64,000 bases of DNA from Neostapfia colusana (taxonomy: Eukaryota > Streptophyta > Magnoliopsida > Poales > Poaceae): assembly GCA_030760725.1 (NCBI GenBank), contig JASWHV010000001.1, positions 25,479,928-25,543,927 on the forward strand. The letters run 5' to 3'. A program made the translations under genes and the position numbers. The first letter of the stretch is position 1; each line of letters opens with the position of its first letter. Under the pieces are notes generated by a model. It worked only from the letters and a program-made list of their open reading frames with translations, was not told the origin of the DNA and searched no databases. Below, in pieces: positions 32,496-44,452 of this stretch.

Positions 32496-35400
32496 TTGCC
32501 AACCTTATTGTCTTGGATCCAAGGGATTGACATAATACTTGGAATGGATTGGTTAAGAAAGCACAACGGAGTGATTCAATGTGCTGAGAGGATCGTGCAG
32601 TTCACAAGTGAGCACGGTACTCGTATTGAATTCGAGGCAGCCCAACTGGCAACTGAGAAGGCAGCGCTGAACCACGTCGAAGAAGCGACATTGGAAAGCA
32701 TTCCGGTGGTTCAAGAATATTCAGATATGTTCCCGGAAGAACATCCAGGTATGCCACCTGACCGGGACATTGAGTTTGCTATTAATTTAGTACCCGGAAC
32801 TGCACCTATAGCGAAGAGGCCTTATAGGATGCTAGCTAATGAACTAGTGGAGCTCAAGAAGAAAATTCAGGAGCAGCAAGAAAAGGGTTTTATATGCCCA
32901 AGCTCGTCACCATGGGGAGCCCCCGTGCTCTTCGTAGACAAGAAGGGTGGGACCTAAAGGATGTATGTGGATTATAGGTTTCTCAATGAGGTGTTGATCA
33001 AGAATAAATACCCGCTGCCCCAAATAGAGGACCTTTTCGACCAAATGAAAGGTGCCCAAATTTTCTCCAAGATTGATCTTCGGTCGGGATACTTCCAGCT
33101 GAAGATTAATCCCTCCGACATACCCAAGACTGCATTTCAAACACAGTATGGTTCGTATGAATATACCGTTATGTCTTTTGGGTTAACGAATGCACCCGCA
33201 TACTTTATGTACCTCATGAATAAGGTCTTCATGGAGTACTTGGACAAGTTCGTCATGATTTTCATCGACGATATCATGGTGTACTCAAAAAGAGAGGAAG
33301 AACACGAAGAACACTTGAGGTTAATATTGTAGAAACTGTGAGAGCATCAATTGTATGCTAAGTTCAGCAAGTGTCAATTTTGGCTAAAGGAGATATTGTT
33401 CCTAGGCCACATCATCTCCGAGGGAGAAGTACCGGTTGATCCCGGAAAAGTGGAAGATGTTCTGAAGTGGAACCAACCGCAGAATGTGAGAGATATTCGG
33501 AGTTTCCTTGGAATGGATAGATACTACCGCCGTATCATCAAGGATTTCTCCAAAATAGCGAAGGCTATGACTGAATTGCTAACGAAAGGGAAATCATTTA
33601 AGTGGACACCAGCATGTCAAGAAAGCTTTGAAGAACTAAAGAAGAGATTAACAACATCGCCGGTTTTTATATTACCGGACGTGAGCAAGAGCTTCGACAT
33701 ATATTGTGACTCATCAAGACAAGGGCTTGGATATGTGCTCATGCAAGAAGGACAAGTGATAGCCTATGCATCGAGACAACTAAAGAAACATGAGCTGAAT
33801 TACCCCACATATGACTTGGAACTTGCAGCCGTGGTACATGCCTTGAAGATTTGGAGGCATTATATCCTTGGCCACCGATGTGAGATCTATACGGATCACA
33901 AAAGCCTCAAGTATATATTCACGCAAACGGATCTGAATTTGAGGCAACGTCGATGGTTGGAACTCATCAAGGATTATGATGTTGGAATCAACTATCACCC
34001 CGGAAAGGCCAATGTAGTAGCTGATGCGTTGAGCCAAAAGGGAGCATGTCACCAACTCACGGTTTGGGAGCTGCTACCCGAGCTGCGCAAGGAGTTTGAA
34101 CGGTTACATCTTGGGTTCTTGAATGAGATGCAGGTGATAGAACTGAACTGCTCGCTGGAATAAGAGATACAAGATGGCCAAGCAACGGATGAGGAAATCA
34201 AGGAAATCAAGGAAAGAATCCTACAAGGCATAGAAAAGGATTTCAAGGAAGACGAGAAAGGCACGCTTTGGTTAGGGAAAAGGATTTGTGTGCCTAACGT
34301 GAAGCACATCCGCGACACGATATTAAAGGAGGCACATGACTCACCTTATTCCATACATCCCGACTGTACAAAGATGTACAAGGACCTGAAAACCTGCTAT
34401 TGGTGGGATGGTATGAAAAGGGACATAGCTGAATATGTTGCCTTATGCGACACGTGCCAACGAGTGAAGGCCGAACATCAAAGACCCGCTGGATTGTTGC
34501 AGCCATTGAAAGTACCCGAGTGGAAGTGGGAAGACATCAGCATGGATTTCATAGTCGGACTGCCACATACTCAGTCGAGATACGACTCTATTTGGGTTAT
34601 TGCGGACCAGTTGACGAAAACAACCCATTTCCTTCCTGTTAGAACCACGTACCGTGTCGCACAACTAGCCGAGCTGTATATGGAGCAAATCGTGTGTCGC
34701 CATGGAGTTCCGAAGAGGATAGTTTCAGATCGGGGTTCTCAATTTATCTCTAGGTTCTGGAAGAAGCTGCATGAAGCCATGGGTACACGACTAAATTTCA
34801 GCTCCGCTTATCACCCGCAAACCGACAGGCAAACTGAGAGGACAAATCAAATTTTGGAAGACATGTTGAGAGCTTGTGCCTTGAAACATGGGCGTAGTTG
34901 GGATAGGAGCTTGTCATATGTTGAATTCTCATACAACAACAGCTATCAAGCCAGCTTGAAGATGTCACCTTTCAAAGCATTGTATGGTAGACGGTGTAGA
35001 ACTTCGCTGTTCTGGAATGAGACCGGAGAAAGCCAAGTGTTTGGACCTGAAGTGCTGCAAGACGCCGAAAAACAAGTCCAAACGATACAAGAAAACTTGA
35101 AGGCCGCTCAGTCACGACAAAAAGGTTATGCGGACAATAGGCGAAGAAGATTGACCTTCAAAGTGGGAGACTTCGTGTATCTTAAAGTATCACCTATCCG
35201 AGGCCAACGACGGTTCAACGTCAAAGGCAAGTTAGCACCTCGCTATATCAGGCCATTCAAGATTTTGGGCACACGAGGAGAGGTAGCCTATCAACTAGAG
35301 CTGCCAACGTACCTCTCCGACGTGCACCACGTGTTTCACGTATCCCAACTCAAGAAGTGCTTAAGAGTACCAGAAGAACAAGTACCGATGGATGAGCTCG

Positions 35401-35644
35401 AGTTCAATAGGATCTGACCTACGCGGAACACCCCGTCAAAATCTTGGATGTGAAGGAAAGGGTCTCGAGAAACAAAGTAATCCGTTGGTGCAAGGTACAA
35501 TGGAGCCATCACACGGAAGCCGAAACTACATGGGAGCATGAGGAAGATCTCAAGGCAGAATTCACTCATCTATTCTCCCCTCTATCGAATCTTGAGGGTG
35601 AGATTCAGTTTAAGGGGGGTAGGTTTGTAACACCCTCAAATTAA
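32496..35644 (+). pseudogene. Tekay pol: protease tail, reverse transcriptase, RNase H, integrase, chromodomain
   Basis: The segment begins at the protease C-terminus (DIILGMDWLRKHNG) without the D(S/T)G active site. Reverse transcriptase follows: SSPWGAPVLFVDKKGGT, then a TAA at 32955, KNKYPLPQIEDLFDQ, SKIDLRSGYFQL and the catalytic IFIDDIMVYS near 33260. RNase H follows (IYCDSSRQGLGYVLMQ, YTDHKSLKYIF). The integrase has a HHCC region (HPDC..., CDTCQRVK), DDE residues in MDFIVGLP, VSDRGSQF and HPQTDRQTERTNQILED, and the GKLAPRYIRPF tail. The chromodomain lies at 35415-35560 after a frameshift. Further stops are at 33330, 33342 and 34161. It is dead but recent, with long clean frames. Confidence 0.9.
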
Positions 35645-38546
35645 TTACCATGCATTGCATACAAATTTCATGTAGAAAAGCATTGTAAAAGAACTAGAAA
35701 TGGAGAAAGAACTATAGAAATGGAGAAAGAACCATAGAAATGGAGAAAGAACCATAGAAATGGAGAAAAACTATAGAAATGGAGGAAGGAACCATAGAAA
35801 TTGAGGAAGAACCACAGAAATGGAGAAAGGTATATAGAAATGGAGAATGGGGCATAGAAATGGAGAAGGGAATATAGAAATGGAGAATGGGGCATAGAAA
35901 TGGAGAGGGGAATGTAGAAATGGAGAATAGGACATAGAAATGGAGAGGGGAATGTAGAAATGGAGAATGGGACATAGAAATAGAGAGGGGAATGTAGAAA
36001 TGGAACAAGTGACATAGAAATGGTGAGGAATGGGAAAAAGATAGCTGAAATGAGCCATTCCCAAATTTCCCCAAAATTTCCAAATTCCCCAATTCCACAA
36101 AAGGGGAATTTCCCCCACATTTGGGGGGAAATTTCCTTAAATTGGCCGCACCAATTAAGGGGGAGACCCCTTGGCCGCAGCCCTTATGGGGGGGGACCCT
36201 ATTCCCCACATTTAGGACTCTTTGGTTAAGTCCCCCACCTCTAGGACTCTTTGGTTAAATCCCCCACCATTAGGACTCTTTGTTTCCACATTTAGGACTC
36301 TTTCGTTTAGTCCCATCTTGCTAGGACTCTTTGTTTCCACCCCTAGGACTTATTTTCCCCCTTATAAATATAACCACCACCCCCTGGCCGCACCCCTCTC
36401 TCTTTTGGTCGTCCCCCTACTGCCAAGCCCCCTTCCTTGCTGCCAAGTCGCCAAGTTCGTCCCCTTCCAAAATTTGGCCGCCGGCGAGGCCAGTCACACC
36501 TCGTCGTCACCGGAGAAGAAGCCCGACGATCTGTCCTGCCCTAATCTTCCATAGAAAAATTCCCCGCTGCTGCCATTGCTAGGACAAAGGCCCTGCCACA
36601 AGGAGGAAGTGAGGTAGGTCTTCATTACCCATCTTACGACGTCACCTCTATTTCCACGCATCCGTTTTCTTCGCCCCTTTCGAACAGAAACTTTTGCGTG
36701 TGGACAGATCGCATTTTGATCGATTTTTGACTGTGGAATTGATCTAGATCTTGAGTCAAGATCATCACAACGTCCACACTTGATCCCTACACCCTTGTTC
36801 ATCATAAAACCCCATGAAAGCCCATTAAAACATGCAAGAACACGTACAAATTGGTTTAATAAAACTGCACTATAGGATTTGCATTCATCTACCCTATTGC
36901 ATCTCGAGTAAAGTTTGTGCATGATGATTGATTGCTGTAAATCTTGTATGTGCGTGGTCGTGAGTAGAAGAACAGGCTCAAGAGGCCGTCTACGAGGAAC
37001 TACAACACCAAGAATTTGAGACGCTTGAGCAACACGAACCACGGGAGCAAGGCAAGTGCCCCTTGACCATATTCATCCCATATTTTGAAACTGTTTTGTT
37101 TGCGAAAACTTGTATGCTTGAGTCAACTTGATGGGACACCCTTTTATAGGAGCTTACTAGTTTTGTTCACTATCCTTGTCGCCGGGAAAGATAATGAGTC
37201 GGGTATGGTCGTTTTTCTTTTTTTTTGCTTCGCTTAATCTACGGGATACGAGAAGCTGAATTAAAACATGTTTAGCTACTGCACTCATATGAATAATGAC
37301 GATGAGAACTTGATGATGTTAATGGGCATGGAATCGGGGACATCTAGGCAAGATTGGTTCGTGAATGTTGCTGGATGAGATGGTGGTACTTGCCGTAGAT
37401 TTAAGGACCGGTTCATGCGATAATATGCCAGGAAAACAGTGCAACCACAAGGCCAACTATGGGTGCGGCTTAGCTGATTAATTAGATGTGTTGCTAGTTG
37501 TTATGGACTGTGGATGGTGCGGGAAATGGGAGTGGAGGAGGACTGCCCTGGGAACTGCATGGCACAAGAGGGGGCCCGTGGGTGGGAGAATGGTGATTCG
37601 AGCCTGCCGGTAAAACCTCAGTGAGTCCATACATCTAGTAGCCCTTTTGTAAAATCTATTTTGTGATCTCTTGGCCATACACCGACGGTTGTGTACTGGT
37701 ATAATGGAGGTTCTGCAGTCACCGATGGGCGACGAAATCACAAACTTGTGGGTAAAGTGGTGCCACCTCTACAGAGTGTAAAACTATCATCATAGCCGTG
37801 CTTCCGGTCACAAGCATCTGGCCAACTTCCATGATTAGAGGGAAAACTTGGGATGGTTATTCGGTATGGTTATGGTATGGTCATTGGGATTGGTTTTGGG
37901 ACTGTTTTGAGTCATGAAAATGAGTTTGGTTTCGGTTATATGAATATGAGATGATTATGAATATTTACGAGTATGAGATGAATTGAGAAAGATTATTGGC
38001 TGGTTGATACTTGATAAATGGTGATTTATGATGAAAGAATGTTGCTGATTTACTTGGTCATATTGGGAACAAACTCATCTAGACTTACTTGCTATTTTTA
38101 TCATGTTTGTGAAATAAAATTTGCTTGCTGCAATGAGCCTTTTTATTTCCTACCTTGTTTTAAGCTACATTTCATACTTTTCCTGCACTTGCTAAGTACG
38201 ACATGTACTCACCCTAGAATTACCACATAAACATCAGCTACAGGAGATGAGTACTTCGAGGGCCATGTGGAGTACTAGGCGTGCGAACTACCGTCGACAT
38301 GCCTGTGAATCGAAGATAGAGCCTGCTGTCTTTAGTCACTTTCCGCTGTCGTTTAGAGTCTTCCGCTGCAAGAATAAGTTAGAGATTGATGAGTGAGACA
38401 TTGAGTCATTGTAATAAAGTACTTAAACACTATTTATTTGTGGTTATATTCTGAATTAAGTTTGTGGATTACATGTGTATGTGTGATGAATATCCTGGGC
38501 ACACATATGCATTCACTTGGTTCTATTTTCGAAACCGGGTGTCACA
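35626..38546 (+). repeat. Tekay LTR copy 4 (3' LTR, full length, 2.92 kb)
   Basis: It starts TGTAACACCCTCAAATT after the purine tract TTAAGGGGGGTAGG and ends CGAAACCGGGTGTCACA at 38546. It retains both minisatellites (35696-36030 and 36208-36355) and the TATA box TTATAAATATAA at 36362. The MULE transposase frame resumes directly after it. Confidence 0.9.
35696..36030. repeat. LTR minisatellite, ATAGAAATGGAGAA-type units (3' LTR copy)
   Basis: Around sixteen 18-22-bp units of ATAGAAATGGAGAA plus a variable tail. The repetition creates long minus-strand open frames rich in Ser, Phe and Pro that are artefacts. Confidence 0.9.
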
Positions 38547-40123
38547 CCGACATCCTGGGAAACTTATTCTTCACCGGGCATTCTTTTCACTAGGTCAATG
38601 CAGAAACACATTTCGATATTGTAGGCCCATTCTGTGTATGGATGGTACGTTCCTAACCGAAAAGTACAAAAGCCAAATTCTAACAGCTATTGGAGTTGAT
38701 GGCGATAATCAAATTTTATCTGTGGCTTTTGCATTTGTGGAGAGTGAAAATGCTGACAGATGGTACTGGTTTCTGAAACGGGTTAGAGTTGATGTAGTGC
38801 AAAGCCGCGAAAATGTATGTGTCATACACGACTGCCACACTGGTTTGTTGAAGGCAATAACATATATAAAATACGGCTGCGCAGAGAGCTCTCTTCCATC
38901 AGTTTGACCGGATATAGAATCAAGGTGGTGTACGAGGTACTTGGGTGCAAATTTTTACAGTCATTTCAATAAACAAACAACTCATGAACATGTTTAAGCG
39001 TCTCTGTAGTCAGAATCAAGAGAAAAAGTTCAATGCTTTGTGGCGTCGTCTTGATGAGCTCACAAATAAACAAACCAAGGAGGTACTTGGACGGGATAGT
39101 AATGAAGACGCCTCTGAACCTCTCTCCACCATTCCTTCAACCAATCATACTATATCTCGTAGGGCTGGATCATCTATCAAATGTTTCTCACATTGGATTC
39201 ATAATGAGGCTAAAGAGAAATGGTCGTTGTTATATGACACACACGGTGCTAGGTACGGAATTATGACAAATAATTTAGCCGAGTTATGTAATTATTTGTT
39301 ATACTTTTAATTATTCTTAAAATTAGTAGTACTACAAATTAATGCAAGTTTTGTATAGGTCTACAACTTTTTCCTATGTGGATCAAGAGTTTTACCACTG
39401 GTTGATATTGTTGAAGAAATCTTAAATGGATCGATGAAGTACTTCTGTGAGGTTTTTTCAAAAGCTTCTCAATTGATGACTAATTCTAATTTAGTCTTCT
39501 CAAAATTTGTTTGTGACTACATGGACGAGAAGATTAAAAAGGCTCACTTGCATAGTGTCAAACAAACTGGAACTTTGTAGAACAGGTTTGAGATCACATG
39601 CAGAGACAAAGGCAGACGTTGTGCCACGAGTGACAGGACTGTGCATGACTGCATTCTTCGTGAGAGCTCTGCCATATGTACATGTATGAAGCCAAAGCTC
39701 CTCCATAGACCTTGTTCTCATGTCATTGCTGTCTGCAGTCGGAGTCAATTATCTCCAACTATATATGTGTCACAGTACTTTTTCAAAGAGACTTTGCACA
39801 CAACCTGGCATGGAGAGATATTTGGTTACCAAATTTTTGGTGCATTCACCAACGATTCTGGACCAGAATTCGAAAGAGGCCCTGATTATCTGAGGCTGAA
39901 GCAGACTCTTGGCTAGTGTAAAACTAGACGTATAAGAAATGATATGGACGAGTGCTCATCGTCGCAACAAGTGAGATGTAGCAATTATAACGAAGTTGAC
40001 CATAGTTACAAGAACTGCGTTCGACGTAATGTTTTAGGAGCAGCAAAAGCGGGACCTTCAGGAAATCCGCATGACGGGAGGCATCCTCGTGGTTGTCGCT
40101 CACGGCGGGATGATCAATGATTT

Positions 40124-40300
40124 GGTTTGCTAGACAATTTTATTTACTGTAATTTTTCTGATGTAACCTCATCATGTATTACGGATTTTGTTGTTTAAGA
40201 ACAATATCGTTGGTTAAGAAGCTACATAAGTTCATAATTTTTTCGTACCTACAATTTTTGTTATTTTTATTTAACAGCAACCGATGAACCTTACGTATGA
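40124..40300 (+). other. Spacer between MULE transposase and PMD gene, no promoter motif
   Basis: This AT-rich spacer lacks the GTGGACGA motif found before the other accessory genes and has no clear TATA box close to the PMD start. It does contain an acceptor-like TTATTTAACAG ending at 40278. The PMD gene may therefore be spliced onto the upstream transposase transcript. Confidence 0.4.
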
Positions 40301-40301
40301 A

Positions 40302-43038
40302 TGACTAATAATTCAATATACTTTAAACCTGCAGCCATGGCTGCAGGTGATAGTGGCACTTATGAGCTATTGGACACTCAGTTCGACGCTCAACACCGCT
40401 CGTACTTGAGCAGTGTTCGAGAAGTCGAACTTACCACGTTGCGGCCGAGGGTGCCGAAGACGCTGTTACACCTAGACGATAGGTGGATTGACAGGTACGA
40501 ATGTTTATAATTAAATAGTTCAAATATTGTTAGATTGTTTGGTAGTAATTTGATATCGTGTATTGCAGGTTGAGTGTAGCGTGCTCCTACCACTGTGTAG
40601 GATGTTGGAGCCTCAGGTATTGGAACGGTCTAAAGAAAAGTCCACGCGACTATCCTACGACCATTCCCTACTTACTGCGTTAATCGACCGATGGAGACCA
40701 GAGACACACACTTTCCATATGCCTTGTGGGGAGATGACAGTCACGCTCCAGGACGTGTTATACCTGTTAGGGTTTCCGCTCGCAGGGCAGACCGGTTGTA
40801 GGCCAGACTTCTCGGACGGATGGGGTGAGGACCTACATGCCCGTTTCTCTAGCGTCATACTACACCCGAGGTACACCCAGAGGCACGGTCCGGTGAGACC
40901 GATCACAGACAGACAAGACCACGATCCGCCGAAGACTTGGTTGCAGCAGTACGAGGTAAGTTTAGTTGGATTTTATGTATAATATGTCTTCATGAGTAAT
41001 AATTATAACAATACATAGTTTTTTGTTCATTTCAACACGAGAACATCCACCCGGACGCGGATGAGTACACTATCTCTAGACACTTGGAGGCCTACCTTCT
41101 GTGGCTTTTCAGGTGGATCCTGTTCACAGACTCACACAGGGACACGGTTGGCAAGCGCCTTATCTACTTCGCTAGAGAGATAGCGTACAGTCCCCCTCAC
41201 GCAGTTCCATAGTACAGTTGGGGTTCAGCTGTGCTAGCTTCTACGTATCGAGGTCTTTGTACGACATGTACAGAGGTAAGTTACTAACAAAAAATTGTTT
41301 AAACATTTCTTAAATTGACATGTCTTAGTCAAATGACTTTTAATATTTCTATTGTTCATAGGTGGCGACAGATGGCATACTGTCTGGGTGTTCGTTGTTG
41401 ATGATCCTCTGGACGTACGAGGGGTTCTCGATAGGTCGGCCTAGGGTGAACGTCACCCCCTACGGTGACGCCTTGTACGGGTACACCAAGGAGCACAGAT
41501 CAACGATGGGCACATTGTGGACTCGACGCAGGGTACGTTAACTTGTAATACATATATGTTTATTTGTTTCGTTATAATATTTTTGTTTTGGAGCGTACTT
41601 GGGCTAACGACACGGTGCATAGGGGCTACCCGGAGTATATGATGTCGTTTGAACGCCTATAGGCGGACAGCGACGTCGTATGGACTCCGTTTTCGTACGA
41701 GGCTGTGGAGCGTCGCGCACCCGCTGGCTTGTCGTTGTTGTGCACGAGAGATGCGGACGTGTGGTGGACACGAAAGGCTCTCGTGTACGACATCTACGTG
41801 AGGAGTACTCCCCGCACAGAGTTATGCGACAATTCAGGCGGCAGCAGGTCTTCCCAGTTCCTAGGGGCCTCCCAGTTCCACGTACTGCACACACGTAAGT
41901 AGTTTCCTTTATTTGTATATTTAACTTACATAAGTTTTAATCGCTGAGTAACATTATATTTTGCTCGCAAGGATACACAGAAGGGTTTCTCTACACCCGT
42001 TTTCTGGCCTCCCATGGAGGCTTGGGTACACCAGTGAGCAGAGGCACCTCAGGACATAATCGCGGATGTGTTCCCGTTCACCGTGGAGTCCTATGAGGAG
42101 TACCTAGGTTGGTACATCTCTCGTACATGTATGCGAGTATCGTACGTTCTAGCAGAGCCGGAGGCACAGGTCGTGTCAGACTACCAACACTTACCCTCGA
42201 CACAGAGATTGTAACACTTTAGTTGCGGTAAGTTTCGTATTACTCTTTTCAGAGTTGCGTAAGTTTTTGAATAATTTGTATTACTTATATTTTTTTGTTT
42301 ACAGTTCCAGATGCTTAGGAGTGCCGAGATCGATGTGAGGACGATGGTCGAAAGGGCGGAGATGGGCTTGCACATCCCAGCACAAGAGAACACAACGGTC
42401 TAGAAGAAAATGCATAAGTACATCGCCGACGCCATGAAGCACATGTCTGTGTCGTGCACGAAGTCTTATCATCAAGACTCCTCCATACAGCAGCCGTTCT
42501 TTGCACCGGCGACAACTGTTCCACCGCCAGCATCCGTTCAGACACCAGGTACGATATAGAAAGACTTATCATTTTTATTAATATGTTGAACGTAGTAATT
42601 AAGACTATTTTTTTTGTAGTGCCTTCAACATCGTACGTTCGTCTTATGTGTCCCGATGACGTTGTTGGGACATCCAACTGATGTAGTGGTACGTGTCGGT
42701 TTAATTCATATTATTAATATAATAGTTATTGATAAATCTGACAAATAATAATTTTTGTAAGTTTTGAGGACCCGTCTTATGATTCCAATGCGACGCAGCA
42801 GGATTTGGGAGTCTCCTTTGACTGGGAAGTGTATGTCGCCGATGCTATGGCAGACACGGTTCCTCAGATGCAAGGAGCTCCGGAGCCAACTCAGCCGACA
42901 CAACCGGTGCAGGACGCGACCCTGACAGGAGCTCCTAGGCCTAGGAACACGCCTAATCTGCTAACGTACGATGCAGACCACGTACGAGCGACACGTAGGG
43001 CTGCTAGGGGTGATCGTGGGAAGCGTGCTAGGCGTTGA
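40302..43038 (+). pseudogene. Plant mobile domain (PMD) protein gene of the MULE, nine exons, damaged
   Basis: Predicted exons are 40302-40494, 40569-40955, 41042-41275, 41362-41532, 41595-41894, 41972-42237, 42305-42548, 42620-42688 and 42762-43038. Most have GT/AG borders and the gene ends at TGA 43036-43038. Exon 2 has the PMD signature: LIDRWRPETHTFHMPCGEMT and TLQDVLYLLGFPLAGQ. Exons 3-5 continue it with HLEAYLLWLFRWILF, REIAYSPP, LMILWTYEGFSIGRP, GLSLLCTRDADVWWTRKALV and EEYSPHRVMRQF. The C-terminal exon is Pro/Gln-rich with a basic end (RRAARGDRGKRARR) that may act in nuclear localisation. AATAAA lies at 43102. Stops (for example TAG near 41661 and 41211) and a few shifts show decay. 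PMD proteins occur in plant MULE and Gypsy elements and as host silencing factors; their molecular role is unclear. Confidence 0.75.
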
Positions 43039-43204
43039 TGTACTGTGTCATTTAATTTTTGTTTTTGTTTCACTCTATGTATCATATCTTTTAAAATAAT
43101 TAATAAATATGCCTACTTTTTGCACGTTACTTTGTGTCCTAAACTTTAACTGTTTTAAAACCAAAAGACCAAACAACAAATAAGTAAAGTGTTTCTGATG
43201 ACGG

Positions 43205-43287
43205 ATTCAAAATTGTCCATGACGTGGACGACTCGTCCATGTAGTAAACGAGTCGTCCAAGGGGTGGACGACATTCGCCCTATAAAA
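43205..43287 (+). promoter_or_regulatory. Zinc-finger gene promoter: 20-bp motif units plus TATA box
   Basis: Three consecutive 20-bp units start at 43224, 43244 and 43264 (GTGGACGACTCGTCCATGTA, GTAAACGAGTCGTCCAAGGG, then GTGGACGACATTCGCCC). A degenerate fourth lies at 43205-43223. TATAAAAG at 43281-43288 overlaps the last unit's end. The ATG follows about 60 bp later. The 20-bp period is the same as in the 44094-44452 array. Confidence 0.75.
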
Positions 43288-43347
43288 GACATTCGCCGCA
43301 AGAGTCACCATTACTAATAGAAAGTGAGCGAAGAGAGTACTAAAACA

Positions 43348-43888
43348 ATGGCGAGCAGAGGTCGTGGTAGGATAGGAGTGGAAAACATTAGATCGGTGCG
43401 TCCCGACTACTTGATGGGTGGTTCCGATTGGTATGAACCACCGGTAGATAGGTTCCCGGTTCTAAGCAAGACTGATTTTGGTATGTTCAATCCTTTTCGT
43501 CCATATGATAAAACGAAAGAAGAGTGGCCAAAATGTTGTGGCCAAAATGGAAGGGAGGGCAGTGGTCGTTGATTCTTTCGTTGTCCTAATGGTGGAGTAA
43601 GTTTAAAATACATATTATTTTTGAGCTGCAATATTGTCATTTTGACCTTTTTTGCTATTTGACTAGTGCTACTTCGATGACGATAACTGTGGATACACAC
43701 TCTGGGTTGACCCATCACCAATCAAGCCAACTGAAGATTACATTAAACATTTACAAGATCAAAACCCAGAGATGGTTGCTGAACTTGCAGAAATAGAGTC
43801 ACAGCTATTCGAGTACATAGGTGTTAGGCCCGTGTGCAACAACAGAGATTGCGAATGTCCCCACCACAAGCCAAACCCTACCTGTTAA
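43348..43888 (+). pseudogene. Small GRF-type zinc-finger protein gene of the MULE, one nonsense codon
   Basis: Two exons (43348-43596 and 43667-43888) join in phase 0 across a 70-bp intron (GGA|GTAAGT ... GACTAG|TGC). The product is about 156 residues. After a basic N-terminus (MASRGRGRIGVEN), WPKCCGQNGREGSGR, FFRCPNGG and CYFDDDNCGYTLWVDP form a GRF-type zinc-binding domain, a module that binds nucleic acid in other proteins. A second Cys/His cluster closes the protein (CNNRDCECPHH). The only lesion is TGA at 43570-43572, where the family usually has Arg before FF; C-to-T at a CpG would explain it. AATAAA is at 43968. The upstream TATA and 20-bp motifs mark it as an independent gene. Confidence 0.7.
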
Positions 43889-44093
43889 AACTAGGTGTCA
43901 CTAATGTGCACCAACATGTATGCTCGCAATATATCCTTCTAATGTATGATCTTCTACTTCGAATTTTAATAAACATGGACGAGAGTAACTACTAGTGTTC
44001 TATGACGTTCGCACTAAAGTGAAATCAACCGGTATCGGTGGTTCGAAATACAAATTATCTATTTTGCCAACAATCATCAGGTACTTTTAACTG

Positions 44094-44452
44094 GGCAACT
44101 CATCTACCTACTAGACGATTCGTCCACCAGGTGGATGAATCGTACAACTGATAGACGAGTTGTATAACTGATGGACTATTTTTCCACCAGGTGGACGACT
44201 CGTCCACCTACTAGACGACTCGTCCACCTGTGGATGAGTCGTACAATTGATGGACTAGCCGTACAATTGATGGACTAGTCGTCCACCTACTGGACATCTC
44301 GTCCACCTGGTGGACGAGTCGTACAACTGATGGACGAGTTGCACAACTGATAGACTTGCCGTACAACTGATGGACTAGTCATCCGCCTACTGGACAACTC
44401 GTCCACCTACTAGACGAATCGTCCACCTGGTGGATGAGTCATCTACCTTCCA
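44094..44452 (+). promoter_or_regulatory. 17-18-unit, 20-bp tandem array abutting a TATA-like box
   Basis: Units of the form GACGAGTCGTCCACCTGGTG start at 44114, 44134, 44154, 44174, 44194 and 44214, then, after a single 19-bp unit, at 44233, 44253 and every 20 bp to 44433. A degenerate first unit starts at 44094. Two unit flavours alternate irregularly: CGTCCACCTRSTG and CGTACAACTGATG. Each half contains an inverted GACGA/TCGTC pair. The array ends at 44452, four bases before TCTATTTAAG (44456-44465), and the ATG of the next gene is at 44518. Exact 20-bp phasing places all units on about the same face of the helix. The likely role is binding of an element-encoded protein to the promoter. Confidence 0.85.

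Larger units (their letters stand above)
16955..38546 (+). mobile_element. Composite Tekay-type Gypsy insertion inside the MULE transposase gene
   Basis: The transposase frame stops at CATAATCCCTGAC (ending 16954) and resumes at 38547 with CCGACATCC. The flanking pentamers CTGAC and CCGAC match at four of five positions, consistent with a decayed target-site duplication. Inside are, in order, a foreign LTR tip (16955-17042), a Tekay pol tail, LTR copy 1, CACTA fragment A, LTR copy 2 (split by a solo LTR), CACTA fragment B, LTR copy 3, an internal region with primer-binding site, and LTR copy 4. This is the product of insertion followed by unequal recombination and nested insertion, not of one clean event. 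Confidence 0.8.
15813..40123 (+). pseudogene. MULE transposase gene, split by a retrotransposon composite
   Basis: The 5' part (15820-16954) encodes an N-terminal region with FMGVYRWLLKVFKL and DHFWELLPLKD. An acidic linker follows, then a MuDR-type DNA-binding domain with LPLDYHGQRG, a CPFRVHGYVEKCSG zinc-ligand stretch and YSKAWKAKQKV. The 3' part (38547 onward) has the MULE catalytic core: CMDGTFLTEKYK (first Asp), HDCHTGLLKAI (second Asp) and NNLAEL (Glu). An intron lies at 39288-39358. Next come a SWIM zinc finger (CTCMKPKLLHRPCSH, 39669-39713) and a decayed knuckle CSNYNEVDHSYKNC. All three catalytic residues survive. The gene is inactivated by stops, frameshifts at about 15880, 16100, 16510, 38905 and 39578, and the 21.6-kb insertion at 16955-38546. 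It would have cut and joined the TIR ends in the nucleus. Confidence 0.85.

Noticed and set aside
16955..38546. The whole 21.6-kb insertion as a single giant retrotransposon
   Set aside because: Four LTR copies, a duplicated CACTA piece and a nested solo LTR show several separate events.
44094..44452. The 20-bp tandem array as a CRISPR array
   Set aside because: There are no unique spacers between constant repeats. The units are contiguous, diverged copies, and the context is a plant transposon.
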